Of a stretch of DNA of 64,000 bases, positions 11,251 to 22,320 are shown one piece after another. The DNA lies in assembly GCF_022539315.1 (NCBI RefSeq), contig NC_066336.1, positions 930,001-994,000 on the forward strand. Direction: 5' to 3'. The notes under the pieces are model-generated. The model ran no database searches and was not told the DNA's origin. It saw nothing but the letters and a program-made list of their open reading frames with translations. A program made the position numbers and the translations under genes. Origin of the DNA: Serinus canaria (taxonomy: Eukaryota; Chordata; Aves; Passeriformes; Fringillidae). Positions within the stretch are counted from its first letter, which is position 1. Each line of letters opens with the position of its first letter.

Positions 11251-13444
11251 CCACCAGGGCTGGCCCAGCCTGGCAGCAGCTCAGCTGTCCCCACCCCTCC
11301 AGGCTGCAGAGGAACCAATGCTGTGGCTCCCAGAGCCCCTGCCCCAGCAGGGCAGCGCCACCTCGGGTCCCTGCCCCGTCCCACCCCCCAGCATTCCCAT
11401 TTCCCCCAGAGAGGGTGAATCCCACAAACACGGGGCACAGAGACGCGTTGGTGTCTCCCAGCTGCTGGGAAACAAGGAAAACCCCGGAGTTTGGGTTTTA
11501 TCCCACCTCATTCTCATGAACACCTGCGGGTGGCCCCTCCCGAGGCAGGGAGGGTGGGGTTTGGGGGTTTGGCCGGTGGGGGTTTGGCAAGAGGATTTTT
11601 TCAGGGGAAAACCATAAATGGAGGCAAAATCTGGCACGTGCTGCTTGTCCCCAGGACTGGGGTCAGCCAGCACTCTCAGCATGGCCTCGCCAGGGGGAAG
11701 GAGCTTGGAGGGTGTTTGAATGCTCCAAGGCAGATCCTGCAGTGTCATGGCCCAAAGAGCAGCTTCCCAAACTGGCTCAGGGGTGGGCTGGTGCAGGCAG
11801 GGCTTGACAGGGCCCCTCCAGATCAGGGACCTTGTGCCAGCTGCACCTTGGGCATCCAGAGCATCCCTGGGACCAGGGGGGTGAGGGAGCAGGTCATGAA
11901 CATTGGGGAACCAGCTGGGATGTGAAAGGTGCCCAGAGGTGACAATGACACACAGAGAGCCGTGGGAAGGTGCCCAGAGGTGACAGTGACACTCAAGGAG
12001 CCATGGGAAGGTGGCTGTGAGGTGACATGGCACACAGGGAAAGGGCCTGGGGATGGGTAGGGAGGACCAGCCAGAAATGGTGGCATCACCTCAGGATGTC
12101 ACCATGCTGCTGTTTCAGGGACACCAGGGCCCAGGCTGGCCAGGGGGGCTCAGCTGAGCCGTGCCCTCCTTGGGCAGTCCCCACTTGTGGCACGAGCTGC
12201 TCCTGCAGCCACGGGGCAGCCCCACACACACCAGTGACTGGGGACACTGGGGGCACAGCTGTCCCCACCCACAGGACAGAGGGCCAAGGACAGGTGCCAG
12301 GGCCAGCTGGGTGGGGGGACATGAGCCTGCCGTGCCATCTCCATGTCAGGAGTGAAGCAGAGGAGGGGAGCAGGGATGGGGTCGGGGATCATCCCCACTT
12401 CCTGAGGCTCCATCCCAAACCTCAGCTCTGCCCGGTCCAGGTGCTGTGGCACTTGGTCACCCCAGGGGACACCTGGGTGCCACTGCCACCTCCAGTCTCC
12501 TGGGGCTGGCTCAGCACAGGGCCATGGGTGGGCACCCAGACCCCTCAGCCCAGGGGAACTGAGGGCTGGGGGCATCTCTCCGTGGGGGAGTGGAAGCTGC
12601 TGCCTCCAAAACCAGGAAGGAGCTCCAGAGAGCATCCCAAAGGATGAGCTGGTTCAGGGTGAGCCTGGAGTGGGAAGGGAGAGGTCCCTGGTAAGGGATT
12701 GGAGCCTCTGGGGATGCCAAAACACCAGGACACATGGGGAGAAGGTGGAGGGGACAGCCTGACCCCGATTAGCAGCACTAAGTTCCTCCGGGTGTGAGCT
12801 GGAGCTGCTCTCCCAGCCCAGGAGCTCGCACCTATTCAGCCTTCCCCCGATGAACAGATTTAAACCTCTCAGATTTAGGATATCTTGGGGAGTAATCACC
12901 ACCAAACCTGCCTGGAGCTGAGCGGTGAAAAGGAATGTGACCAAAAGCCAGCAAACTCCTGCACACCTGGAAAAGCCCCGCTGGATTTATCCTGGATCAG
13001 GTGAGCGCAACGCCAAGCGAGACTCCACAGCCCAAAGCGAGGGGACAGCTGGGGACACAGAGTCCATTCCTGCTGGGCATGGGGGACTCCAGCCTGGGGA
13101 TGATCCCACGGTGCCTCTGCTGCCCAGGCTGAGCACCGGCTTCAAATCTTCCCCATCCCCCCAGCAACACCTCGTGTACCCCCATCCAAAAGTGGGGACC
13201 CCTCCCCACCCGCTGCCTTCTGGAGGATGAAGGATGAACAAGAGCCGGGAAGAAAGTGCCTGTCAGCAGGATGCCACCATCATCTCCAGAGGGCTCTGAG
13301 CCCATTTCCATCGCTGAGTCCATCCATCCATCACCCCCCCCGTCCCCGGGGACACCACGAGCTGACCCCACAGATTTCAGCAGTCCCTCCCTGCTCTCCT
13401 CGCCGTGACGAGCTCGGCACGGCCGCGGGGGCAAGTTGGAGGGT

Positions 13445-13640
13445 GCTGATTTTCCATTAACGCACCACCCTGCCGGGATAATTAATCGCAACCTCGCTAG
13501 CGCTGGTTTGAGCAGAAACCCCGGATCCCCCCCGCGCTCCCTTCGCCGGCTCCTCGGGCAGAGCCTGATGAAGATTGATTCGCGGGCGGCGGCGAGCGCG
13601 GCACGGAATTGTCACGAAACCCTACGAATGAAACCCCACA
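13445..13640. promoter_or_regulatory. Candidate conserved noncoding element 0.5 kb downstream of NKAIN1 exon 1
   Basis: TTTTCCATTAACGC, GATAATTAATCGCAACCTCG, GATGAAGATTGATTCGCGG and GGAATTGTCACGAAACCC stand out as unique sequence. 13,640-14,158 beyond it holds only a poly-T run of about 18 (14,025). Confidence 0.3.
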
Positions 13641-14158
13641 ATCCCGTGAAAATCAACCCTCTCCTTCCTCCTTGCCGCCACAGCCCCGTGCCCCCCACCG
13701 CGGGCAGGTGGGCCCCGCTCAGGAGCAGCAGAGTTTCCAAAGTGCTGCCAGCGGCTCCAAGTTTCCCTCTCGCCCCGACTCAGGAGACCAGCACCCCGAG
13801 ACGCATCCGTGGAGTCACCAGAATGGGAAACCGCGGGCGGGAGTGAAGTCGGAGGGAAGAGATTGCAGTTGGGAACAAAGCTCACACCTGCTGGAGACGC
13901 AACCTCGGGCACTGACAGCGCAGGGAAGCGGTCCCCATCCACCTCCCCGGCCAGCGCTGGCTTGAGGCAGGAGATGAGGGTGGCACTGCCTGTCTTTTAG
14001 ATCAGCATTTTTTCTTTGCTGTGGTTTTTTTTTTTTTTTTTTGCGTGATGAAGCATCCCCGAGCTGGTCCCAACACAAGGTCACCGCCGAGGCGGCGTGG
14101 GGAGCGGTGACAGGCAGCATCTCGCACAAAGCACGCCCGGCATGCCGATGAGCCTTAC

Positions 14159-14212
14159 CAGCTGCAGGCAGCAGAATCCCACCAGCGTGCATCGCCCGTT
14201 GCATCTCCCCAT
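14159..14212 (-). CDS. NKAIN1: NKAIN1 first coding exon
   Basis: NKAIN proteins are small membrane proteins that interact with the Na,K-ATPase beta subunit. This exon encodes MGRCNGRCTLVGFCCLQL (18 codons, phase 0) followed at once by the donor GTAAGG. The human NKAIN1 exon 1, as I recall it, encodes the same 18-residue block with three differences (Lys3, Ser5, Ala12). Choosing NKAIN1 over the paralogs rests on sequence similarity and on its place next to SNRNP40, as in human. No second exon (expected around VAALERQ, with the rest of the first membrane segment) was found between 1 and 14,158, so the remaining exons probably lie left of the window beyond a long intron. The exon sits at the edge of a CpG island. 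Confidence 0.88.
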
Positions 14213-14760
14213 GGCTCCCCAGCCGGATCCTCGGGGCTCCCTCACCGTGGCCTCGCTCCGCCGCCGCGCTCCAGCTCCTCACCAGCCGCCCCTTGGCCAC
14301 CCGGGGAGCGTCACGGGGGGCTCCAGCACCATGTCCCGCTCTCCAGCCTCCGGCCAGCCCTGCCGGCTCAGCACAGCGGCGGGCTGGGCTCGGCGTGGGG
14401 CATCGCCCCCCTTCTCCCTCCGCCCCCCGCCCCGCTACAGCCCGCTCGGGCGGCGCGGGGGCCGCGGGGCCGCGCAGCCCTGGCCGCCCATGCCCGGCCC
14501 GGCGCGGCGCGGAGCCGTCCGCTCCGCTATTGTCTCCCGCACAGCCGCGCTCCGCGCCCGGGGCGGGCGGGAGGGGGGCGCGGGCGGGGCCGGGCTGCGC
14601 GGCCGGAACAAGGCGGGACGCGGCAGCCAGCGGGGCGCGGCGGGCGGCGCGGCCGGGCGGGGCGGGGGGCGGGCGGGCACGTCGAGCCGCGCCGAGCCCT
14701 TGGCGGCCTCCGGGGGCGCGGGCAGTGCGGCCCCTCAGCCGCATCGCGGCTCCCGCCTGG
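14213..14760 (-). promoter_or_regulatory. NKAIN1: CpG island, probable NKAIN1 promoter and 5' UTR
   Basis: Extreme GC and CpG density with runs of GGGCGGG and CGGGGC starts right at the NKAIN1 ATG and ends abruptly at an AT-rich block (14,760-14,830). Long ORFs read here on both strands are made of Arg/Ala/Gly/Pro and are composition artefacts. No TATA box was seen. Confidence 0.7.
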
Positions 14761-14830
14761 CCTTATGCTTATCCTTAATCATCAGCGTTTGTCTTTTAAA
14801 TCGCAGATTTTTGTTATTATTCTATTTTCG
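14760..14830. promoter_or_regulatory. AT-rich element upstream of NKAIN1
   Basis: CTTATGCTTATCCTTAATCA and GTCTTTTAAATCGCAGATTT form a sharp AT-rich block between two CpG-rich stretches. 14,830-17,035 upstream shows no gene. Confidence 0.3.
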
Positions 14831-14999
14831 CCTGCGGAGGCAGGTGCGGCTGGGTGAGACCCTGGGGAAGGGCTGCGAGATGCTCCCTCCGCATCCCCCA
14901 CGCATCCCCCGCATCCCCCGGTCCTGCGGCCCTTGGGCGGCGCCTGGACCCGCAGCACAGGGACCCCGCCACCTCCCCTGGGGTGGCCATGCCAGCGCA

Positions 15000-17030
15000 G
15001 CAGCTGGGCTTGCCGGGAGGACAGATGGCCGAGCCCGGCGGGAGCGCCCCACATGCCCCCGCAGAGCCCCGCTCGGCACACGCGGCTGGGGCCAGGGCTG
15101 AGTGCCGGCCGGGGGCAGAGGTGCCTGGGGAGGGAGGGGGGTGCAGACAGGGCTGACACGGCCCCTCACCGCCACCCACCCGCTCGCCTTTGTTCTGTTT
15201 TCACAGCACACCTTCGGGGACATGGCAGAGCGCGAGGAGTCACCGGGATGCTGCCTTCCCAGCGCTTTAGAAACCTCTGGCTGAAATGCTGCCTGGCAGA
15301 AGCACTTGGAAACAGTTTGTTGCTTTTAATTTCCATGATTTCTTAATCTTCAGCGCCGATGTTCGGAAGGAAGCATCTCCTAAACCCGCCCCACACAGCC
15401 TTAGGTGTCAGAGCATGCACACGGCATCCGAGGGATGAAGCTGCATTTGTGTGTGTGGTCCAAGCCCATCCAAGCTTGCCAGGGCTGATCCCTGTGCGCT
15501 GCTGGCACCAGCCTGCAGCACCTCTCACACCTGGAGCTTCCTCTTCATCCTCCACGATGGGGATTTCTCTCCCCCCCGGGGCTGTTCCGTGCTCCCGGGA
15601 GCCTTTGGGGAGGCTCGTGCGCGGCCGAAGGACGGGGCTTTGCAGGAAACGCTTGGCTTTTGTGCATTCAGACACACACAGGGCAAAGATGCAGCGGGTT
15701 CCTCGAGGGATGCTCCGAACCGGGCTCCTGGGAGCAGGAGCAGATTCAGACATGGTTTATTCCCCCCTGGCCTGGCTGAGTGACTTCCACCAGCCCTGAG
15801 TATTCCCACACCTCCCTCAGGCTGCCAAGGATCCCAGCTGGGACACCCCCACCGTGGGCTGGGCCATCCCTCCCAGCTCTCCTGGCTCCGGGATCCCCAG
15901 GCTTTCACCTGGGACAGGTCCCATCACCTTCATCCTGTTCTGTCCCAGGCTCGTGAGGGTTTTCCTGCCACAGCCACAGCTCCAGGATTCAGCTTTTGGG
16001 CTCCTCTGGGCTTTAAACACAGCAGAAATTTGGAGCAGAGGGGTTGGCATCACCTCACAGGTCAAAAATGATAAGGACCAAAGCACCCCACAGCATCTCC
16101 TTGGCCATGACCAGGCAAATCTGCCCAGCTCAACCCTCCTGCAGCCCCCAAAAACACCAGGGAAAGGCAAAATGCTCTGATGGAAAATCATAAATTCCCA
16201 CCCAATGGCGCCGAGATCCCGCCTGGCTCCTGAGCAGGTGGAGATTTGCAAAGAATCAATTTTAGATTAAAAAAAGGTCAATAAACCCTGTCACGGAGCT
16301 TCCTTGGAAGGAGAGGAGACAACTTCATCCAGGAGAGGGTGGGAAATGAGCCCAGGGCTTTGTGCTTGGCTCTGCTCAGAACCTGCCACTCCACACCCTC
16401 ACCCTGGGGTGCAAGACAAAGCCCCAGTGGCCAAAATTACAGAGAAAATACCAGGAGGAAATCCAAAAAGGGTCCTGTAATTAACTGGGGGGATGGGAAA
16501 TGGGAGGAAGCCATCAGGATCTGTGCATGGATCTCCAGCCGTGCTCCCACCAAGCCCTGTTATGCCTCAGTTTCCCCAACAACCCTGGGGGGATCAGAGC
16601 CTCATCCCAAATCTCCTGTGGGATGGAGAAGGGAGAGGAACGACCCCATCAAGGCTGAGACTCCATTTCTCTGGCACCCCACATGCCGTGGTGGGGTGAC
16701 AGGGCTGTCCCCTGTCCCCCACGGCCACCTGGCTCTGGCAGGGGCTGGATCTGACCCAGCTGAGCTCTGCACCCCCAGGGCAGGAGCAGCCAGATGGGAT
16801 CTCATCCCCAGGTACACAAAATCCTCTCTTTCCACTAAACCCGAGTGTTTCAAGTCAAAAACCATCTGTATCTTTATGCCAGAGAGAGCTCTCCCTGCCA
16901 GGGGTATAAACAGAACACAGAGACATCAGGTTTTTTCACTAAACTGATATTTTTACACCAAAGTCAGATTTTTGTCTGTTTGGGCAGGGCTGGAGCAGCC
17001 TGGGGACAGGGACATCCCACTCCCAGGGCC
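15000..17030. other. Intergenic, upstream of NKAIN1: no gene seen
   Basis: Mixed unique and low-copy sequence without a recognisable exon; ORFs on both strands lack known motifs. 15,240-15,370 is somewhat AT-rich. Confidence 0.5.
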
Positions 17031-17034
17031 AGGG

Positions 17035-17715
17035 ATGGCCCAGCCCTGAGGTAAAGGATGGCCCAGCCTGGGGTCAGGGTTAGTCCTGGGGTAAAGGAGA
17101 GCCCAGCCTGGGGTCAGGGTTAGTCCTGGGGTCAGGGTTAGTCCTGGGATAAAGGAGAGCCCAGCCTGGGGTCAGGGTTAGCCCTGGGGTGGGCAATGCT
17201 CCATTCCTGGGGTCAGGGACACTCCAGCCCTGGATACCAGGGATGTCCCAGGTTCGGGATCGAGGATGTCCCAGTCCTGGGGTCACATTGCTCCAGGCCT
17301 GACTCCTTGGATGTTCCAGGATCAGGTCAGCAATGTTCCATCCCTGGGGCCACGAATGTCCCAGTCTTGGGGTCAGGGATGCTCCAGACCTGGATCCAGG
17401 GATGTCCCAGACTCAGGATCAGGAATTCTCCATCCCTGGGCTGACAGAGGCCGTGGCTGTGGGGTCAAGGATGCTCCATCCCTGGGGTCAGTGGCACTCC
17501 AGCCATGGACACCAGGGATGTCCCAGACTTGGGATTGAGGATGTCCCAGTTCTGGGGTCAAAGATGCTCCAGCCCTGAGTTAGGGATGTTCCAGACTCAG
17601 GATCAGGAATTCTCCATCCCTGGGGTCAGAGAGGCCCTGGGGTCAAGGATGCTCCATCCCTGGGCTCAAGAGATGTCCCAGGCCCAGGATCAGGGCTGCC
17701 CCATCCCTGGGCTCA
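17035..17715. repeat. Degenerate minisatellite, CCCTGGGGTCAGGG-type units
   Basis: Some 25 diverged units of 20-30 bp built from CCTGGGGTCAGGGATG, CTCCATCCCTGGGG and GATGTCCCAG. Order and length vary, so the array is old or has been converted many times. Confidence 0.8.
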
Positions 17716-17839
17716 GGTCCAGCCCAGCCCCAGGCTGTTCAGGGAGCACGCTGGGATGGTGGGCAGGAGAGAGGTGGGATGAACTTTACATCCCTCCAAC
17801 CAAACCACCCCAGGATTCCATGATTCTGTGACTTCCCAG

Positions 17840-18260
17840 CCACCTCCAGGAGGAAGCACACATTTATTTAAGCAACCTTTCCCCAATTTGAAGATAATTA
17901 GCCCCCAGCTGCCAGTCACCATCAGCTCTGTGGATCCCAGGTAATGGATCGGGCTCAGGCGGCTGATGGAGAATTGATGGATGAGTTAAGATGAGTTCCC
18001 ACCATTCCTTCTCTGTTATCTTATCTCTGTGCTGGGGAGAAGGGCAGCACATCACAGGATCCATCATCATCATTTCGCCTTTGTAGCTCGCAAAATTCAT
18101 AATTAACAAAAAATTTCTCTTCACTCGCTCAAGTAATTTAATTAGCTTTCCATTAAACGCAGACTAAACAGCATCTATTCCCCACCAGAGCAAATAATTG
18201 TTTTCCATTCTCTCAGAAACCATCGCTGGGACTCTCCAAATTCATTAGGGAACAGCAGTG
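17840..18260. promoter_or_regulatory. AT-rich island between NKAIN1 and SNRNP40, candidate conserved element
   Basis: Unique 400-bp block with GATAATTAGC, GAATTGATGG, CATAATTAACAAAAAATT, GTAATTTAATTAGC and CAAATAATTG, flanked on both sides by minisatellite or GC-rich DNA. Confidence 0.4.
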
Positions 18261-18834
18261 GGGAAAGGGAAGGAAAAGCTGCGGGAAGGACAGGAAGGAA
18301 TGAGAGGGGGCGGGGCAGGGCCGGAGCTGCCTTTGGCTGAGCCGGGATGTCCCGGGATGTCCCGGGATGTCCCCGCTGACCCCAGAGCGGGGTGCTGGAT
18401 CCATCCCGCTGCACCCCCGGAGCTCTGGGTGCTTCCTCCACCTCCCCGCGGGAGCTCTTGGGGGTGCTGGCATTGCCAAAGGGTCAAGGACCGGGATGGG
18501 GACGGGGACAGGGATGGGGACACTCCCCAGAGCCACCTCGGGGTCACCTCCAGCCCCCCCAGGCTGGGGATCAGCCCCCCCTGCCAGCCCAGCTCCGTGG
18601 AACTGGGTCTGTTTATCCGGATCCCAGGAAAGATTTAATTTCTAGTGGAAATCTCTCAAGCAAATACCTCCCTCGGAGGAATAAACCTGGTTAAGGAAAC
18701 AATTTTCTCTGCGCTCAGATGAAGCTGGAACTCTTTGCTGCTGCCATGGCCCAGGGCTGCCTTGGATCTGCTGTGGGATGGGAACCAGGAGAGCCCTGGG
18801 CTGCCCTGGCTGCATCTGGGACCAGTGGGAACGG

Positions 18835-19030
18835 GGGGACTGGCCCCAAATCCCCCTGCGTGCACCTGGGAACCAGTGAGAACAGGGGGATTGGCCCCAA
18901 ATCCCCCTGCGTGCACCTGGGAACCAGTGGGAACGGGGGGACTGGCCCCAAATCCCCCTGCGTGCACCTGGGAACCAGTGGGAACGGGGGGACTGGCCCC
19001 AAATCCCCCCAGGTACAGCTGGGAACCAGT
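18835..19030. repeat. 51-bp tandem repeat, four copies
   Basis: TGGCCCCAAATCCCC recurs at 18,841, 18,892, 18,943 and 18,994, exactly 51 bp apart. It abuts the 20-bp array that follows. Confidence 0.9.
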
Positions 19031-19037
19031 GGGAACA

Positions 19038-19862
19038 GGTCCATCCAGGCCAGGCTCTGTCCTTCCAGGTTTGGCTCTGTCCATCCAGGCCAGGCTCTGT
19101 CCATCCAGGTCTGGCTCTGTCCATCCAGGTCTGGCTCTGTCCTTCCAGGTCTGGCTCTGTCCATCCAGGTCAGGCTCTGTCCTTCCAGGTCAGGCTCTGT
19201 CCTTCCAGGTCTGGCTCTGTCCATCCAGGCCAGGCTCTGTCCATCCAGGCCAGGCTCTGTCCATCCAGGTCTGGCTCTGTCCATCCAGGTCTGGCTCTGT
19301 CCATCCTGGTCAGGCTCTGTCCATCCAGGTCGGGCTCTGTCCATCCAGGTCAGGCTCTGTCCTTCCAGGTCTGGCTCTGTCCATCCAGGCCAGGCTCTGT
19401 CCATCCAGGTCTGGCTCTGTCCATCCAGGTCTGGCTCTGTCCTTCCAGGTCTGGCTCTGTCCATCCAGGTCGGGCTCTGTCCACCCAGGCCAGGCTCTGT
19501 CCATCCAGGTCTGGCTCTGTCCTTCCAGGTCTGGCTCTGTCCATCCAGGTCTGGCTCTGTCCATCCAGGCCTGGCTCTGTCCATCCAGGTCTGGCTCTGT
19601 CCATCCAGGTCTGGCTCTGTCCATCCTGGTCTGGCTCTGTCCATCCAGGTTGGGCTCTGTCCACCCAGGCCAGGCTCTGTCCATCCAGGCCTGGCTCTGT
19701 CCTTCCAGGTCTGGCTCTGTCCATCCAGGTCTGGCTCTCCATCCAGGTCTGGCTCTGTCCATCCAGGCCTGGCTCTGTCCATCCAGGTCTGGCTCTGTCC
19801 ATCCAGGCCTGGCTCTGTCCATCCAGGCCTGGCTCTGTCCATCCAGGCCTGGCTCTCCATCC
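19038..19862. repeat. 20-bp minisatellite, about 41 copies
   Basis: Strict 20-bp register; unit CCATCCAGGTCTGGCTCTGT with substitutions at a few fixed positions (T/C after CAGG, C/T in CCATCC). Only near 19,740 and 19,855 does a short unit break the register. Because the unit lacks stops in all frames, ORFs of 300-415 codons run through on both strands; they are not genes. Confidence 0.97.
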
Positions 19863-20391
19863 CCCTGCTCAGGGATTTGCCTTTAATCCGGATCATTTCC
19901 CGATCTGGGTCACGGCTCCGTGTCCCTCGTGCCCAGGCCATGGGGGGTGTCCAGGCACAGGGGTGACAGCCAGGGTGACACCCAGGGACCCCAGGGTGGG
20001 GTGTGGATCCATCCAGCCCCCCCTGCCTGGCACCAGGAGCCCCAGGACTGCCCAGGACTCAGGGCAGGGGAGGAATGATGCCCCTCCCTCAGCTCCCTGC
20101 TGGTTCCTGGGGTGGGGATTAGGAACAAAACCCTGTTTTGGTTCCTTTACAGAAACAGGACCTGGAAAGGCTCGGGATTGCTGTCTCAGATCAGCCCCAA
20201 GGGTGTCCCCCCTCTGGCACTTGGGTGTAGATCCAAATAAACCCATAAACCCTTGGGAATATCATTAAATAGGCTCTAATTAAACCCTAAATCTGTGGGG
20301 CTGCCCCTCCCCGGCCAGGGCAGAGGAAGGGGCACAAGGCTCCCACTGTGGCATGCCCAGGGTCACCCCTGGCAGTAAAAAACCCCCTAAA

Positions 20392-20545
20392 ATAATAAAA
20401 TAAATAAAAATAATAAAGAAATACTAAAAAATAAAATGAAGAAATTAAATAATAGAATAAATAAATAAATAAATAAATAAATCACTAAAATAAATAAAAG
20501 TAAATAATACAAAGTAATAAAAATAAATAAAAAATTTTAAAAGTA
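20392..20545. repeat. (AAAT)n-type simple repeat
   Basis: AAATAAATAAATAAAT with single-base interruptions, abrupt against GC-rich flanks. It may be the expanded A-tail of a retroposon. Confidence 0.85.
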
Positions 20546-20859
20546 AATCAAATAACCCTCCTGTGCCTCCAGCCCTGCCTCCAGGGAGGGCTTTGTCTGC
20601 CTGGAGCTGCTCACCCTTTGGGATCTGGAGATGGATCTGCCTGACCAGCACCTCCCTGAGGGCTCCTGTCACTCATCCACTGAGGGCAGGAGCCTTGGGA
20701 CAGCCCAGGGGACCAGGGACACCTCCAGGGACAGCCACAGAGCTGCAGCAGCCATTCCCATGGGATCCTGCCTGCCATTCCCCCGGGGGCCAGGGGAACG
20801 ATGGAAGGGGGATGTGGGCAGCTGCCAGGACCTGGAGAACCCTCCCTGGACTTGGGAGA

Positions 20860-21185
20860 GGGACTGGGGACAAGGATGGAGGGACAGGAGCCAGGGAATG
20901 GCTGCCAGTGCCAGAGGGCAGGGCTGGGTGGGATCTTGGCAATTGGGAATTGTTCCCTGGCAGGGTGGGGAAGGGCTGGGCTGGAATTGCCAGAGCAGCT
21001 GGGGCTGCCCCTGGATCCCTGGCAGTGCCCAAGGCCAGGCTGGACACTGGGGCTGGGAGCACCTGGCACAGTGGGAGGGGTCCCTGGCACAGGGGGAGGG
21101 GTCCCTGCCAGGGCAGGGGTGGCACTGGGTGGGATTCAAGGTCCCTTCCCACCCAAACCATTCCATGATTTCAGTGATTCCACCA
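20860..21185 (+). mobile_element. CR1 LINE 3' end with internal repeat (2 units)
   Basis: Same family as at 8.5 kb, starting at GGGGACAAGGATGGAGGGAC and ending at the CCATTCCATGATTTCAGTGA tail. It lies between NKAIN1 and SNRNP40. The preceding 20,546-20,860 has no recognised feature. Confidence 0.85.
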
Positions 21186-21309
21186 ATGGTTCCATCATTG
21201 CACCTCAATGATTTCCCTGGTTATCTACAGGTGAGGGCCTGGATTTAAAACTGGAGAACAGAAAAGTCACCAGAGTGTCTCCGGCTGGAAATGGGGCTGG
21301 GTGTTCTGT

Positions 21310-21530
21310 CCCCCCCTGTCAGAGCTGGGCAGCTCTCTGCTGTCCCTGGGGCAGGTTTCTTTCTCTCTGCCACAGCCAACCCTCCCTCCAGGAGATCTCT
21401 GCTGTCCATGGCCACTGAGTGTCCCTGCAGGGCTGATCCAATTCCAGCATCCCATGGGGAGATGCTGCGCCCAGGGGAGGAGCCAAGCATTCCTGCCTGG
21501 ATCCAATCTGCCCTGGAACAGCCCAGCAGC
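21310..21530 (+). mobile_element. Interspersed repeat, family B (possible LTR)
   Basis: Shares order and words with 31,560-31,740: a TCTCTGCC/TCTCCC run, AGGAGA(T/C)C.CTGCTG, GGGGAGGAGCCAAGCATTCC and GCCTGGAT. The rest of 21,190-21,970 may belong to it. Assignment to a class is uncertain. Confidence 0.5.
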
Positions 21531-21987
21531 CTTTGCCCCCTGCATTCCCAGAGGAGCAGCTTTCTGCTGCCCTGCATTCCCAGAGGGAGAGCAGGCCCAT
21601 CTCCAGCAGCCCTGGAGCTGCAGAGGAAAACTCCCCCCTTGTGCAGGATCCCTGCTCCAGCAGAGCCACAGCTGGCACTGCAGGAGGGCTGAGCCCCCCT
21701 GGCATGGGACTGTGCCCCCACCCTGAGCCACAGCGTGCCAGGGCCTGCTCTCACTCTGCCAGGGCTTGGTTGCACTCTTGCATTTGGATTTTTCATTTCC
21801 CAGTACAGAACTGTTATTCCCATTCCCATATCTTTGCCTGAGAGCCCCTTCATTTCAGAATTACAATAATTCAAAGGAGGGGGTTTGCATTTTCCATTTC
21901 AGGGGAGGCTCCTCAGCAGACACCTGGCTGTTCAAACCAAGACACAGAGCAATAAACCCCAGGCACTGAGCTGTGTAAAAAAAGCCA

Positions 21988-21993
21988 TTTATT
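21988..21993 (-). terminator. SNRNP40: SNRNP40 polyadenylation signal candidate
   Basis: AATAAA on the minus strand, about 330 bp beyond the stop codon at 22,321-22,323. The intervening 21,994-22,320 would be the 3' UTR. Confidence 0.65.
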
Positions 21994-22320
21994 GCAGTTT
22001 TAACTGTATCAAAAAACTCCAAAGGAAACAGGACAGGACAAGCCACGTGTGGAACTGAACCAAAAGTTCTCAATTTCAAGGGATCTGGAGAAGGGTTTCA
22101 TTGTCAGTGGCACAGCCAAAACAAAATTCCTTTCAATTCCAAGTTTTCCTGCCTCCCAAGGAAAAGGGAGGTGGAAAAAGCTGCCCAGTGGGATGTGGAG
22201 AGGGGACAGCCTGCACTGAGGGCTGTCACACCGAGCTGCTGCCATCTGCTCCACTGGGAGGGAACCACCCAGCCCCTGCCCAGGCAGCTCCGAGGCACAG
22301 ACCCAGCAGCTCCTGGGGCA

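Larger units (their letters stand above)
1..14158 (-). other. NKAIN1: Probable NKAIN1 intron 1
   Basis: Everything left of the NKAIN1 exon 1 donor should be intron 1 if the rest of the gene lies further left. It holds minisatellites (1.5, 5.3 and 10.9 kb), a solo LTR (6.7 kb), CR1 pieces (8.2-8.7 kb) and AT-rich islands that look conserved. Apart from these and a 39-codon open end at 2-118, I see no coding exon; the remaining unique stretches show nothing recognisable. Confidence 0.55.

Noticed and set aside
13815..14744. Arg/Ala/Pro-rich ORF of 309 codons over the NKAIN1 exon
   Set aside because: It is in a different frame from the real NKAIN1 codons and consists of CpG-island composition.
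18715..19966. ORFs of 383-415 codons on both strands
   Set aside because: They are translations of the 51-bp and 20-bp minisatellites; several overlapping frames are equally open, the mark of a repeat rather than a gene.
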